Below, one piece after another: positions 1-8,563 of a DNA stretch of 18,262 nucleotides. The position numbers were made by a program, and so were the translations under genes. A model generated the notes under the pieces. The model was not told where the DNA came from and made no database searches. It was given only the letters and a program-made list of their open reading frames with translations. Numbering within the stretch: position 1 is the first letter of the stretch; the number at the start of each line of letters is the position of its first letter. This DNA comes from Lachnospiraceae bacterium (lineage in GTDB: Bacteria; Bacillota; Clostridia; Lachnospirales; Lachnospiraceae). The stretch is from assembly GCA_009774235.1 (NCBI GenBank), contig VSNJ01000079.1:1-18262 (forward strand), given 5' to 3'.

Positions 1-56
1 TGTATTTCTTTTATCATTTCTTTTGGTAATACATCTTTTGCATTTATATAACTCAT
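1..56 (-). CDS. Partial gene start, probable CD3324/Mor-like helix-turn-helix protein
   Basis: This is the first 18 codons of a minus-strand gene that leaves the window at its left edge. The ATG at 56-54 is preceded by AAAGGAG at about 69-63, a well-spaced ribosome binding site. The visible product reads MSYINAKDVLPKEMIKEIQ. From memory, this 'xAKDVLPxExxxxIQ' opening is typical of small clostridial CD3324-family proteins, putative DNA-binding proteins related to the Mor activator family. The gene assignment is firm because of the start and RBS. The family is a recollection from a short stretch. Confidence 0.6.
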   Translation of the reverse strand, partial: MSYINAKDVLPKEMIKEI

Positions 57-240
57 ATATTCTCCTTTCAACTGTAAATACTGGTTAAAAAGAGAAAAGT
101 TATATATTTTTTTTAATACCTTTGTTTACAGATAAAAGATTAAAGGCAGACACCTCTCATAGAAATAAACATATTATCATACACTCCTTTCATTAAATTT
201 ACTTTTTATTATATCAAAAATTATATTTCCAGTCCACTAA
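57..240 (-). promoter_or_regulatory. Promoter and roughly 150-nt leader of the minus-strand gene at the left edge
   Basis: On the minus strand an extended -10 (TGATATAAT; hexamer at 213-208) has only a weak -35 (TGGACT at 236-231, 17 bp away). The leader that would follow holds an AAAGGAG at 190-184 and a 10-codon mini-ORF (172-140, MFISMRGVCL). It also holds an inverted pair, CTGTAAA (131-125) and TTTACAG (78-72), the latter next to the gene's RBS. These suggest some leader control, but each element alone is weak. Nothing else recognisable lies between 240 and the hsdR promoter. Confidence 0.35.
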
Positions 241-403
241 CTATTTTGGTGAAACAGGACAAAAGCATGAGTAAATAAACTGTGAATATAAAGCTGTTTT
301 TAAAAACAAAGAATTAAAAAAATATATACAAATATGGTATAAAAAGACCTGCAAATTTAAATTAGCATAATTTCCAGTTATTTTGGGAAAATGGTAATAA
401 TTA

Positions 404-433
404 TTGGAAAAAACAGTACACTTATGGTATTAT
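404..433 (+). promoter_or_regulatory. Candidate sigma-A promoter for the hsd operon
   Basis: A -35-like TTGGAA (404-409) is followed after 18 bp by TATTAT (428-433). Transcription would start near 440, giving a leader of about 28 nt with AAAGGAG (455-461) in front of the hsdR ATG. The match is moderate. Confidence 0.45.
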
Positions 434-467
434 ATAAAAAGATATTTTATAGATAAAGGAGACTGTT

Positions 468-3400
468 ATGGGGAATTTTAGTTTTTTGGATAAAGTCTGG
501 CCAGATTTATCTAAAACTGGTGAATTAGCTGAACAATACTTGTATTCAGATACAAATACCTGTTTTATAAAAATGGGTATGCTTGCAGAAAGTATTGTTG
601 AATATATGCTGGCATATGATGGGATTGCTGAACCTGAATATGATAATACCAATGCAAATAGAATTAAACTGTTAAAGAGAAATGATTTATTGCCAAGAGA
701 AATTGACAATATTTTATATGTATTGAGAAAGACCAGAAATGATGCTGCCCATGCAGGGGAAGATTCTTTAGACAGGGCAAAGAAAAATCTTGTTTTAACT
801 TATGATTTGTCGGCTTGGTTTATGCAGACCTATGGTGATTATACATTTGAGCCAGAGAAATATATATTACCAGAAGAAAAAGTAATTAACATTGCAGGGC
901 TTGAAGAGAAAAATAAAGAACAGGAAAAATATATTAAAAACCTGAAAGAACAATTAGATAAATTACGTAAACAAGGAAGTTTTTCATCTGAAAGAAAAAA
1001 TAAAGCATATTCTAATGCGTCAAAATATCCTTTATCTGAGCATGATACAAGAATGATTATTGATAAACAGCTTAGGGAAGTGGGATGGGAAGCTGATACA
1101 GATAATATCAGGCAGTCAAAAGGGGCAAAACCTGAAAAAGGACATAATAAAGCAATTGCAGAATGGAAGACAGATTCTGTTGTATATAGGAATGGTTATG
1201 TAGATTACGCACTTTTTGCAGGTGAAACATTAGTTGGAATTATTGAGGCAAAAAGTTTTCATGTTAATATTCCTTCCGTAATTGATGGACAGTGTAAAGA
1301 TTATGCACGAATGATAAAGAAGGAAGACCAGGAAAGGTATTGTATTAAGAAATTTGGTGAATATTATGTACCATTTCTGTATGCTACAAATGGAAGACCA
1401 TATTTAAAGCAGCTTGATATTATGTCTGGGATATGGGAACTTGATATTAGAAATGGCGGAGCACCAAAAGCTTTACCAGGCTGGAAAAGCCCAGAAGGAA
1501 TAATGGAAGAATTAAAACAAGATATTAATGCTGCTAACAAGGAATTAGCTAATACTGGTTATTCCATTTTAAAAGATAAAGATGGATTAAACCTTAGATA
1601 TTACCAGGTAGAAGCAATTCATGCTGTTGAGGAAGCCATTACAAAAGGCCAGAGGGAGATTTTACTTTCCATGGCTACAGGGACAGGAAAAACAAGAACT
1701 ATTCTTGGAATGATTTACCGCTTCTTAAAGGCAAAAAGATTTAGAAGAGTGTTGTTCCTGGTTGACAGGACTTCTTTGGGTGAACAGGCATTAGATACAT
1801 TTAAGGAAGTAAAATTAGAGGATTTAATGACTTTGAATGAAATCTATAATGTAAAAGAATTAGAGGATAAGGACTTTGATTCTGAAACAAGGGTACAAGT
1901 TGCAACTGTTCAAAGTCTTGTGAAAAGAATTTTATATAATGAACAAGAAACAGCTCTTGCTGTATCAGATTATGACCTTATAGTGATAGATGAAGCACAT
2001 AGGGGCTACATATTTGATAAAGAACTTGGTGATGCAGAGTTAATCTATAGGAACCAGAAAGATTTTATAAGTAAATACCGTTCTGTTATTGAATATTTTG
2101 ATGCTGTAAAAGTAGCTTTAACTGCTACACCAGCAATTCATACAACAGAGATATTTGGAATGCCAGTGTACACATATAGTTATAGAAAAGCCGTTGTTGA
2201 TGGTTATCTTACAGACCATGATGCACCACATATTATTGAAACTGAACTAAGCCATAATGGTATAAAGTTCAAAAAAGGTGATGTTGTTCCAATATATAAT
2301 CCTGAAACAGGTGAACTAGAGAATAGTGCAGAATTGGAAGACGAACTTGATTTTGAAATTGAATCATTTAACAAACAAGTAATAACAGAGAACTTTAATA
2401 AGGCAGTTTTGCAAGAAATCTTTTTACCTTTAAATCCAACAGATGATAATAAGGGTATTGACCCAGAAGATAAGATGCAGGGAAAAACACTTATATTTGC
2501 TGTTGATGATTCACATGCTGATTTGATAGTAAAGATTTTAAAAAATATGTATTCTGAAATTGGTGTTGATGAGGATTGTATTAAGAAAATTACTGGTTCA
2601 ATTGAAGGTGGAAATAAGAAAAAAATACATGAAGTAATAAGGCATTTTAAGAATGATTCAAAGCCAAGTATTGTTGTAACAGTAGATTTGCTTACAACAG
2701 GTATTGATGTGGAAGAAATTACAAGAATTGTATTTTTACGAAGAATTAAATCACGTATCCTGTTTGAACAAATGATGGGCCGGGCAACAAGATTATGTGA
2801 TGAAATAAATAAAGACCATTTTGAAATATATGACGCAGTAGGTGTTTATGAAGCATTAGAGCCAGTAAGTTCAATGAAACCGGTTGTTGTGAAGCCTGCT
2901 GTCACATTTGATGAGCTTATAGACGGTTTTGGACAACTTGAAAATGATGAACAAAAGAAGAGCCAGGTTGATATTCTAATTGCTAAATTGCAAAGAAGAA
3001 AAAAGAAGATGACAGAACAGCAAAAAGAACATTTTAATGATATTGCAGGAGACAACCCAGAAGAATTTATCAGGAAAGTAAAAGAAATGCCATCAAATAA
3101 GGCTGTAAACTATATCCAGGACAGAAAGGCTGCTTTTGAAGTGTTTAATTCTTATACACATACTGCCAGGCCAAAGGTGCTGAGTCTGCATGAAGACATG
3201 GTGTACAAGCATACCAGGGGTTATGGCAAGTCAACAAAACCAGAAGATTATCTTGAAGAATTTAAGAAGTTTGTGTTGGATAATATGAATAAAATAGCTG
3301 CACTTGATGTTGTATGCAAACGTCCAAAAGAACTTACCAGGGCAGAATTAAAGAGCTTGAAACTGGAACTTGACAGAAACGAATTTACAGAAAAAATGTT

Positions 3401-3653
3401 AAATACTGCATGGAAGCAGATGACTAATGAAGATATTACTGCTGATATTATCAGCTTTATTAGACAACAGGCTTTAGGCGGTGCTCTTATAAGCCATGAA
3501 ACAAGAATAAAAAATGCAGTTGCAAAAGTCAAAGATACACATCCTGGTTTAAATGCAGTCCAAATAAAATGGCTGGATAGAATTGAAGTCCAGTTATTCA
3601 GGAGCCAGGTCAAATATAGAAGAACCAGCAAATTTAAAGAAAATTATTACTAA
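468..3653 (+). CDS. hsdR: Type I restriction endonuclease subunit R (HsdR), C-terminus altered
   Basis: HsdR is the ATP-dependent translocase and nuclease subunit of a type I restriction-modification complex (R2M2S1), which cuts unmethylated foreign DNA. Domains in order are a DUF4145/HEPN-like helical domain (residues about 15-115, with R90-NDAA-H95), a coiled-coil linker (about 140-170), a RecB-like nuclease (D246 and E260-A-K262), and an SF2 motor. The motor shows Walker A ATGTGKT (403-409), DEAH (508-511), TATP (552-555), TTGIDV (743-748) and QMMGRATR (768-775). An EcoEI-type C-terminal helical domain follows. The start has AAAGGAG 6 nt upstream. Family members normally continue about 50 residues past the 'WLDRIEVQL' region. 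Here the frame runs about 20 unrelated residues into hsdM sequence and stops, which points to a deletion. Identity is certain; activity is doubtful. Confidence 0.93.
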   Translation: MGNFSFLDKVWPDLSKTGELAEQYLYSDTNTCFIKMGMLAESIVEYMLAYDGIAEPEYDNTNANRIKLLKRNDLLPREIDNILYVLRKTRNDAAHAGEDSLDRAKKNLVLTYDLSAWFMQTYGDYTFEPEKYILPEEKVINIAGLEEKNKEQEKYIKNLKEQLDKLRKQGSFSSERKNKAYSNASKYPLSEHDTRMIIDKQLREVGWEADTDNIRQSKGAKPEKGHNKAIAEWKTDSVVYRNGYVDYALFAGETLVGIIEAKSFHVNIPSVIDGQCKDYARMIKKEDQERYCIKKFGEYYVPFLYATNGRPYLKQLDIMSGIWELDIRNGGAPKALPGWKSPEGIMEELKQDINAANKELANTGYSILKDKDGLNLRYYQVEAIHAVEEAITKGQREILLSMATGTGKTRTILGMIYRFLKAKRFRRVLFLVDRTSLGEQALDTFKEVKLEDLMTLNEIYNVKELEDKDFDSETRVQVATVQSLVKRILYNEQETALAVSDYDLIVIDEAHRGYIFDKELGDAELIYRNQKDFISKYRSVIEYFDAVKVALTATPAIHTTEIFGMPVYTYSYRKAVVDGYLTDHDAPHIIETELSHNGIKFKKGDVVPIYNPETGELENSAELEDELDFEIESFNKQVITENFNKAVLQEIFLPLNPTDDNKGIDPEDKMQGKTLIFAVDDSHADLIVKILKNMYSEIGVDEDCIKKITGSIEGGNKKKIHEVIRHFKNDSKPSIVVTVDLLTTGIDVEEITRIVFLRRIKSRILFEQMMGRATRLCDEINKDHFEIYDAVGVYEALEPVSSMKPVVVKPAVTFDELIDGFGQLENDEQKKSQVDILIAKLQRRKKKMTEQQKEHFNDIAGDNPEEFIRKVKEMPSNKAVNYIQDRKAAFEVFNSYTHTARPKVLSLHEDMVYKHTRGYGKSTKPEDYLEEFKKFVLDNMNKIAALDVVCKRPKELTRAELKSLKLELDRNEFTEKMLNTAWKQMTNEDITADIISFIRQQALGGALISHETRIKNAVAKVKDTHPGLNAVQIKWLDRIEVQLFRSQVKYRRTSKFKENYY

Positions 3654-4764
3654 TATTGATGGACTAGACTGGTACAGTGCAAAAGAGGAAGGTCTTGGCA
3701 ATCTCTATGAAGGGTTATTAGAGAAAAATGCGAATGAAAAGAAATCAGGAGCAGGACAGTATTTTACCCCTAGAGTATTAATTGATATTATGACAGACTT
3801 AATTGCACCACAGCCAGGGGAGAAGTGTAATGATCCAGCTTGTGGAACATTTGGTTTTATGATTACTGCAGACAGATATGTGAAAGAACAGACAGATGAT
3901 TTATTTGATTTAACGCCAGAACAGCAAAAGTTCCAGAAGGAAGAAGCTTTCACTGGAGGAGAACTTGTACATGAAACACATAGATTGGCTTTAATGAATG
4001 CCATGCTTCATGATATTGATGGACATATCCAGTTAGGAGATACTCTTTCAAATATTGGCAAGAATATGAAAGGTTATGATGTTGTGCTTACAAATCCTCC
4101 ATTTGGTACAAAAAAGGGCGGTGAACGTGCAAGCAGGGATGATTTGACTTTCATTACAAGTAACAAACAGTTGAATTTTTTACAACATATTTACCGTTCT
4201 TTACGTTCTGACACAGGAACAGCAAGAGCAGCAGTGGTAATTCCAGATAATGTTTTATTTGCAGATGGAGATGGTGAAAACATACGTAAAGATTTAATGG
4301 GAAAATGCAATTTACATACAATATTGAGGCTTCCAACAGGTATTTTTTATGCCAAGGGTGTAAAGACAAATGTACTGTTTTTTGACAGAGGAAAAAAAGA
4401 TAATGGCAATACAAAGGAAGTATGGTTTTATGATTTAAGAAATAATATGCCTTCTTTTGGAACTACAAATCCATTGAAGAAAAGCCATTTTAATGAATTT
4501 GTTGAATTATATTGTGCAGGTCATTTAGAGGACAGAGAAGAAACATATTCTGAAGAAAATCCAGATGGCAGATGGAGAAAATATACTTATCAAGAGATTC
4601 TTGACAGGGATAAGACAAGCCTTGATATAACATGGATACGTTCTGGTGAGACCTCTGATGACAGGACATTAGCAGAATTGATAGAAGAAATCGAAGAAAA
4701 AGCTATTAATATTAATAATGCAGTTAATGCATTAAAAGATTTGATTGGAGATTTGGATGAATAG
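3583..4764 (+). CDS. hsdM: Type I DNA methyltransferase subunit M (HsdM), N-terminal domain missing
   Basis: HsdM transfers a methyl group from SAM to adenine N6 in the target set by HsdS, protecting host DNA. The catalytic core is present: GAGQYFTP near residue 56, SAM-binding DPACGTFGF (84-92) and catalytic NPPF (171-174). The frame holds 393 codons, while full HsdM proteins usually have about 480-520. The missing part is the helical N-terminal HsdM_N domain. The recognisable family sequence begins abruptly at 'YSGARSNIEEP', inside the 3' end of hsdR and in the +1 frame relative to it. The only upstream start in frame is a TTG at 3583 with no RBS, so it is unclear how or whether it is translated. 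The most economical reading is an hsdR-hsdM fusion by internal deletion. The rest of the frame is undamaged, so the event may be recent. Confidence 0.85.
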   Translation: MKSSYSGARSNIEEPANLKKIITNIDGLDWYSAKEEGLGNLYEGLLEKNANEKKSGAGQYFTPRVLIDIMTDLIAPQPGEKCNDPACGTFGFMITADRYVKEQTDDLFDLTPEQQKFQKEEAFTGGELVHETHRLALMNAMLHDIDGHIQLGDTLSNIGKNMKGYDVVLTNPPFGTKKGGERASRDDLTFITSNKQLNFLQHIYRSLRSDTGTARAAVVIPDNVLFADGDGENIRKDLMGKCNLHTILRLPTGIFYAKGVKTNVLFFDRGKKDNGNTKEVWFYDLRNNMPSFGTTNPLKKSHFNEFVELYCAGHLEDREETYSEENPDGRWRKYTYQEILDRDKTSLDITWIRSGETSDDRTLAELIEEIEEKAININNAVNALKDLIGDLDE

Positions 4765-4806
4765 GAATTGCAAGAGTAATATAAAACAGAGAATAAGTAT
4801 CATATT

Positions 4807-4835
4807 TTGACAGATTATTATTTGAAACGTAAAAT
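4807..4835 (+). promoter_or_regulatory. Near-consensus promoter immediately before hsdS
   Basis: TTGACA (4807-4812), a 17-bp spacer and TAAAAT (4830-4835) form a near-consensus sigma-A promoter in the 91-bp gap between hsdM and hsdS. A start near 4841-4843 would leave a leader of only about 14 nt, with AGGA at its very 5' end. hsdS might therefore be expressed apart from hsdR and hsdM, or the match might be a chance one in AT-rich DNA. Confidence 0.45.
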
Positions 4836-4855
4836 AAGGAAGGATAGAAAAATAT

Positions 4856-6457
4856 ATGGATACAAAGAAATTACGACAGAAAATATTAGATTTAGCTATC
4901 CAGGGTAAGCTCGTACCACAAGACCCAGATGATGAACCAGCTTCTGTTCTTTTAGAAAGAATACAGGCAGAAAAACAACAGATGGTTAAGGATGGAAAGC
5001 TAAAAGCTAAGGATATAAAAAATGATACAATTATTTTTAAAGGTGAAGATAATTTGCATTATGAGAAGTTCCAAGATGGTACAGTAAAATGTATTGAAGA
5101 GGAGATACCATTTGAAGTGCCAGAGGGGTGGGAATGGTGCAGGTTACAAAGTATTTGTTCTGTACTGACTGATGGAACACATAAGACACCAACTTATTCT
5201 GATGATGGATATATCTTTTTATCATCCAAAAACGTAGTAACAGGAGTAATTGACTGGGATAATATCATGTATATTCCTGAAAAACTACATAACAAATTAT
5301 ATGAGAGACTAGCTCCACAACTAAATGATATTTTACTTGCTAAAAATGGGACAACTGGAATTGCAGCTATTGTAGACAGAGATTGTATTTTTGATTTATA
5401 TGTTAGTTTAGCACTTATACGTATACTAGAAGAAATAATATTACCTCAATATATATTAATTGCTATAGGAAGTTCATATGTACAAGGTTATTTTAATAAC
5501 TCTCTTAAAGGTATTGGTGTGTCAAATCTTCATCTTGAACATATAAGAAAAACACTTGTATCTGTTCCGCCATATCAAGAGCAATTAAAAATTGTACAAA
5601 ATGCTAATGAAATTATGTCTTTGTGTAATAAAATTGAATATGAGAAGAATGATATTTCACAACTGCTTTTGATAATTAAATCTAAAATACTTAACTTAGC
5701 AATCCATGGCAAACTTGTACCACAAGATTCTAATGATGAACCTGCTTCTGTTCTTTTAGAACGAATCCTTGCTGAAAAAGAAGAACTTATAAAACAGGGC
5801 AAAATCAAGCGTGATAAGAAGGAATCTATTATATTTAAAGGTGATGATAACTCTTATTATGAGAAGTTTACTGATGGAACTAAAATTTGTATTGATGAAG
5901 AGATATCATTTGATATTCCAAATAACTGGAATTTTTGCAGATTATCAGTTATTACAATTAAAGAAATAAAAAGAGGGAAAACTCCTAAATATATTGATAA
6001 CAGTAATGTTAAAGTGTTTGCTCAAAAGTGTAATTTAAAGGCTGGTGGTATAAATCTTGAATTTGCACGGTTTCTTGATGAAACAAATTTGATAAAATAT
6101 AACAATGAAGAATTTATGCAATATGGAGATGTAGTAATAAATTCTACTGGCACTGGAACACTTGGAAGAGTTGGTTACTATGATATATATGACTCAAAGG
6201 TAGTACCTGATTCTCATGTAACTATTGTTAGAACTTCAGAAAAAATTAATAAAGAATACATATATTTATTTTTAAAGTCAATGCAAAGCTATTTAGAAAA
6301 ATCGGGCGAGGGGTCTACAAATCAAAAAGAGTTAAAACCTAATACTATTAAACAACTGATAATTCCAATACCACCAATTGAAGAACAAAAAAGTATAATA
6401 AATTATGTCAATAATATATTTAACAAATTATCATCATTAGAAAAAAATCTTGATTGA
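4856..6457 (+). CDS. hsdS: Type I restriction-modification specificity subunit S (HsdS)
   Basis: HsdS recognises a bipartite DNA target and holds the M and R subunits. The 533 residues show the usual pseudo-repeat plan. A conserved segment opens the protein ('KILDLAIQGKLVPQD', 'DEPASVLLERI', 'YEKFQDGT', then 'GWEWCRL'; about residues 5-100), followed by the first target-recognition domain (about 100-250). The conserved segment then recurs ('KILNLAIHGKLVPQD', same following motifs; about 274-365), followed by the second recognition domain, which ends with 'IPIPPIEEQKSIINYV'. The two recognition domains are unlike each other, so the target should be asymmetric. AAGGAAGGA at 4836-4844 serves as RBS for the ATG. 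The gene is full length, unlike hsdR and hsdM. No second or partial hsdS and no recombinase is visible, so inversion-type phase variation has no partner here. Confidence 0.92.
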   Translation: MDTKKLRQKILDLAIQGKLVPQDPDDEPASVLLERIQAEKQQMVKDGKLKAKDIKNDTIIFKGEDNLHYEKFQDGTVKCIEEEIPFEVPEGWEWCRLQSICSVLTDGTHKTPTYSDDGYIFLSSKNVVTGVIDWDNIMYIPEKLHNKLYERLAPQLNDILLAKNGTTGIAAIVDRDCIFDLYVSLALIRILEEIILPQYILIAIGSSYVQGYFNNSLKGIGVSNLHLEHIRKTLVSVPPYQEQLKIVQNANEIMSLCNKIEYEKNDISQLLLIIKSKILNLAIHGKLVPQDSNDEPASVLLERILAEKEELIKQGKIKRDKKESIIFKGDDNSYYEKFTDGTKICIDEEISFDIPNNWNFCRLSVITIKEIKRGKTPKYIDNSNVKVFAQKCNLKAGGINLEFARFLDETNLIKYNNEEFMQYGDVVINSTGTGTLGRVGYYDIYDSKVVPDSHVTIVRTSEKINKEYIYLFLKSMQSYLEKSGEGSTNQKELKPNTIKQLIIPIPPIEEQKSIINYVNNIFNKLSSLEKNLD

Positions 6458-6520
6458 TATTATTTTTAGGTATTTCTAAATATTAAATTTTAACCTCTGT
6501 TTTGCTAGTTATATGATTAT

Positions 6521-6600
6521 CTATGTTATTTATAAATAGTAACTTTAGTGTTCTATCCAGACCAAAATTGAAATTTTATTTCCAAATATGCCCTATTATA
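6521..6600. repeat. 80-bp direct repeat, intact copy
   Basis: The first 60 bp (6521-6580) match 8401-8460 with four mismatches. The last 27 bp (6574-6600) are identical to 8787-8813. The two parts are contiguous here and separated by about 320 bp in the other copy. The two copies flank the minus-strand ATPase/nuclease gene. No coding potential or known element is recognised. Confidence 0.85.
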
Positions 6601-6606
6601 GTTAAG

Positions 6607-6634
6607 CAGGCATACCACTTATGAGGTATGCCTG
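6607..6634. terminator. Stem-loop between hsdS and the convergent ATPase gene, possible terminator
   Basis: A perfect 10-bp stem (CAGGCATACC at 6607-6616, GGTATGCCTG at 6625-6634) with an 8-nt loop lies between two convergent genes, the usual place for a terminator. The T-tract is poor on the plus side (TTTGG, with TTTTTT only 17 nt further on) and absent on the minus side. Termination is therefore plausible but not assured. Confidence 0.45.
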
Positions 6635-6712
6635 TTTGGCCTTCAATTGAGTTTTTTCTATTAATTCTACTACTTTTTAATGAGTTTTCTTAAAAAAATA
6701 AGTATATACAAT

Positions 6713-8260
6713 CTATTTACTGTATTTTTCTATAGAACATGTATGATGTTTTTCCTTATCATAATTAATTCCAACAAGTATAATTTCTTTATAATTTTCT
6801 GCTTCTTTCATATAATTTTTGTTCTTTATCTGTGAAAGAGCATTTTCTGCAGAATGGAAGGCTTTAAGTTCCAGAATAATTGCAGGCATATCCGTTTTTT
6901 TAGGAAAGAAAATATAATCACAATATCCCTTTCCATTGGCAAATTCACGTTTAATATAATAAAATTCCCTTGCATAAAGATAACATAATGTAACTACACA
7001 TGAAAGTGAATTTTCATCATTATATTGAATAAAAGGAATTTCACTATCATGCACTTCCTCAAGAATTTCTGCAATTCTTTTTGAATCACAGTTAAGGGTA
7101 GCATTAAGCATTTCTTTTGAACGGTCTGTAATTTTCTTAAGTTCACCCATGCTTTGTCTTAAGAGTACAGCTTCATATTTTTCCATTAATTCATAACCAG
7201 GTATTGCCAGCTGTCCGTCATTATAAGACAGAAACCCATATACAACCATGGCAGACAGGATTTCATTGCGTGTAGACATATTTTGTTCTGCTGCACTGTA
7301 ACCATAAAGTTTTATTTGTACAGGAATACCAGAAACCATTTTAACAATATCTTCCCTTACTTCATCTACATTCTGTTCAATACATTCTGCAATTTCATTC
7401 ATAGGGCCTGTTCCTGTCCAATAATTCTGGCAAATACCATTTTCCAAAGCACAGCATACAGAATGTGGGTTAAAAAGAATACGGTTTCCATTAAGGTAAT
7501 ATCCATTGTACCATATTTGTAAATCTTCATATTTTACAGATTCATTATGTTTACATAAGTATTTTACCTCATCTTCATTAAAGCCAAAATAATTATCAAA
7601 AACAGAACTGTACATAAAGTTATATTCATTAAACATATTTAATTCTGAACTACTTGAATATTTTGCAACAGGCAGTATACCAGTCATATACATCAGGTCT
7701 GTATAAGGCCTGTCTTTTAAAAGTCCTTTCAGGAATTTCAGGAAATTCTTTTTATCAGGTTCTGACATAAAACTTTCATTAAAACAAAAATCCCATTCAT
7801 CAAATATAAATATAAACGACTGTCCAGATTCAATTAAAAAATCACTAATTGAAATACCAGGATTCTTGTGTTTACCAAAGAAATTTTCAAGGTCAGATAC
7901 CAGAATATTTTTAATATAATTTATATAATCCTTATAAGAATTACATTCATCAGGTGTTTTACTGAAATCAACCTGTATTACATTGTGCTGGTTTAAATGC
8001 TCTGTATAAGATGGGTCTTTAGCTATAGCGAGACTGTCAAACATTGTATGGTTGTCCTGGTTAATGGTATAGTAAGCTCCAAGCATATTAGCATTAATTG
8101 TCTTGCCAAAACGCCGTGGCCTTGTAATACAGATGAAACAGTTATCTGTTCCAATACGTTTGTTCAAATGGGAGATTAGCATACTTTTATCTACATAGGT
8201 ACTTCTGCGCAGGGTTTTCTGGAAAAGTATGGAAGCAGTATTTGTATTTAAGTAAAACAT
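6713..8260 (-). CDS. AAA-ATPase-like protein with C-terminal PD-(D/E)XK nuclease domain
   Basis: The 515-residue protein has the layout of the AAA-ATPase_like + PDDEXK_9 (DUF1703) family, which is abundant and often multicopy in Clostridia and Bacteroidetes. Visible motifs are the family P-loop RPRRFGKT (47-54; arginine sits where Walker A normally has G or A), Walker B FIFDEWD (151-157), and near the C-terminus a nuclease core with D448 and E464-L-K466. The middle is helical. The ATG at 8260 has AAAGGAG upstream (about 8274-8268), and the stop is TAG at 6715-6713. It is a single-gene unit bracketed by an 80-bp direct repeat and lies next to a restriction operon. A role in defence or as a selfish nuclease is possible, but the family's function is not established to my knowledge. 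Confidence 0.9.
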   Translation of the reverse strand: MFYLNTNTASILFQKTLRRSTYVDKSMLISHLNKRIGTDNCFICITRPRRFGKTINANMLGAYYTINQDNHTMFDSLAIAKDPSYTEHLNQHNVIQVDFSKTPDECNSYKDYINYIKNILVSDLENFFGKHKNPGISISDFLIESGQSFIFIFDEWDFCFNESFMSEPDKKNFLKFLKGLLKDRPYTDLMYMTGILPVAKYSSSSELNMFNEYNFMYSSVFDNYFGFNEDEVKYLCKHNESVKYEDLQIWYNGYYLNGNRILFNPHSVCCALENGICQNYWTGTGPMNEIAECIEQNVDEVREDIVKMVSGIPVQIKLYGYSAAEQNMSTRNEILSAMVVYGFLSYNDGQLAIPGYELMEKYEAVLLRQSMGELKKITDRSKEMLNATLNCDSKRIAEILEEVHDSEIPFIQYNDENSLSCVVTLCYLYAREFYYIKREFANGKGYCDYIFFPKKTDMPAIILELKAFHSAENALSQIKNKNYMKEAENYKEIILVGINYDKEKHHTCSIEKYSK

Positions 8261-8305
8261 AGTACAGTCTCCTTTCTGGCATCAGGATATTAAATAATTT
8301 TAGTA

Positions 8306-8323
8306 TGATATTATACAATATCA
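8306..8323 (-). promoter_or_regulatory. -10 element within a small palindrome upstream of the ATPase/nuclease gene
   Basis: A perfect TATAAT (minus strand, 8315-8310) lies inside the 7-bp inverted repeat TGATATT-N4-AATATCA (8306-8323), about 45 bp before the start codon. The nearest -35-like hexamer, TTGAAT (8333-8328), is only 12 bp away. This is probably the promoter region, with a possible operator over the -10. Confidence 0.4.
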
Positions 8324-8400
8324 GGTAATTCAATTTTATTTATATAATAAAACAGGTTTATATGTCTATAGATAAAAAATAAGATAATTATAAATTGTCT

Positions 8401-8466
8401 CTATATTATTTATAAATAGTAACTTTAGTGTTCTATCCAGGACAAAATTGAAGTTTTATTTTCCAT
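8401..8466. repeat. 80-bp direct repeat, left part of the split copy
   Basis: Bases 8401-8460 match 6521-6580 with four differences. After 8460 the similarity fades within the TTTTATTT-CCA motif, and the rest of the unit resumes at 8787. It lies about 140 bp upstream of the ATPase/nuclease start codon. Confidence 0.85.
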
Positions 8467-8563
8467 ATTGTTTATTTGAAAAAACAATAAATGGTTTTTT
8501 TAGAATTATAAAAACATTTTTGATAGAATATTAATTTGTATCTGGAAATTATTTTTAATTAAT

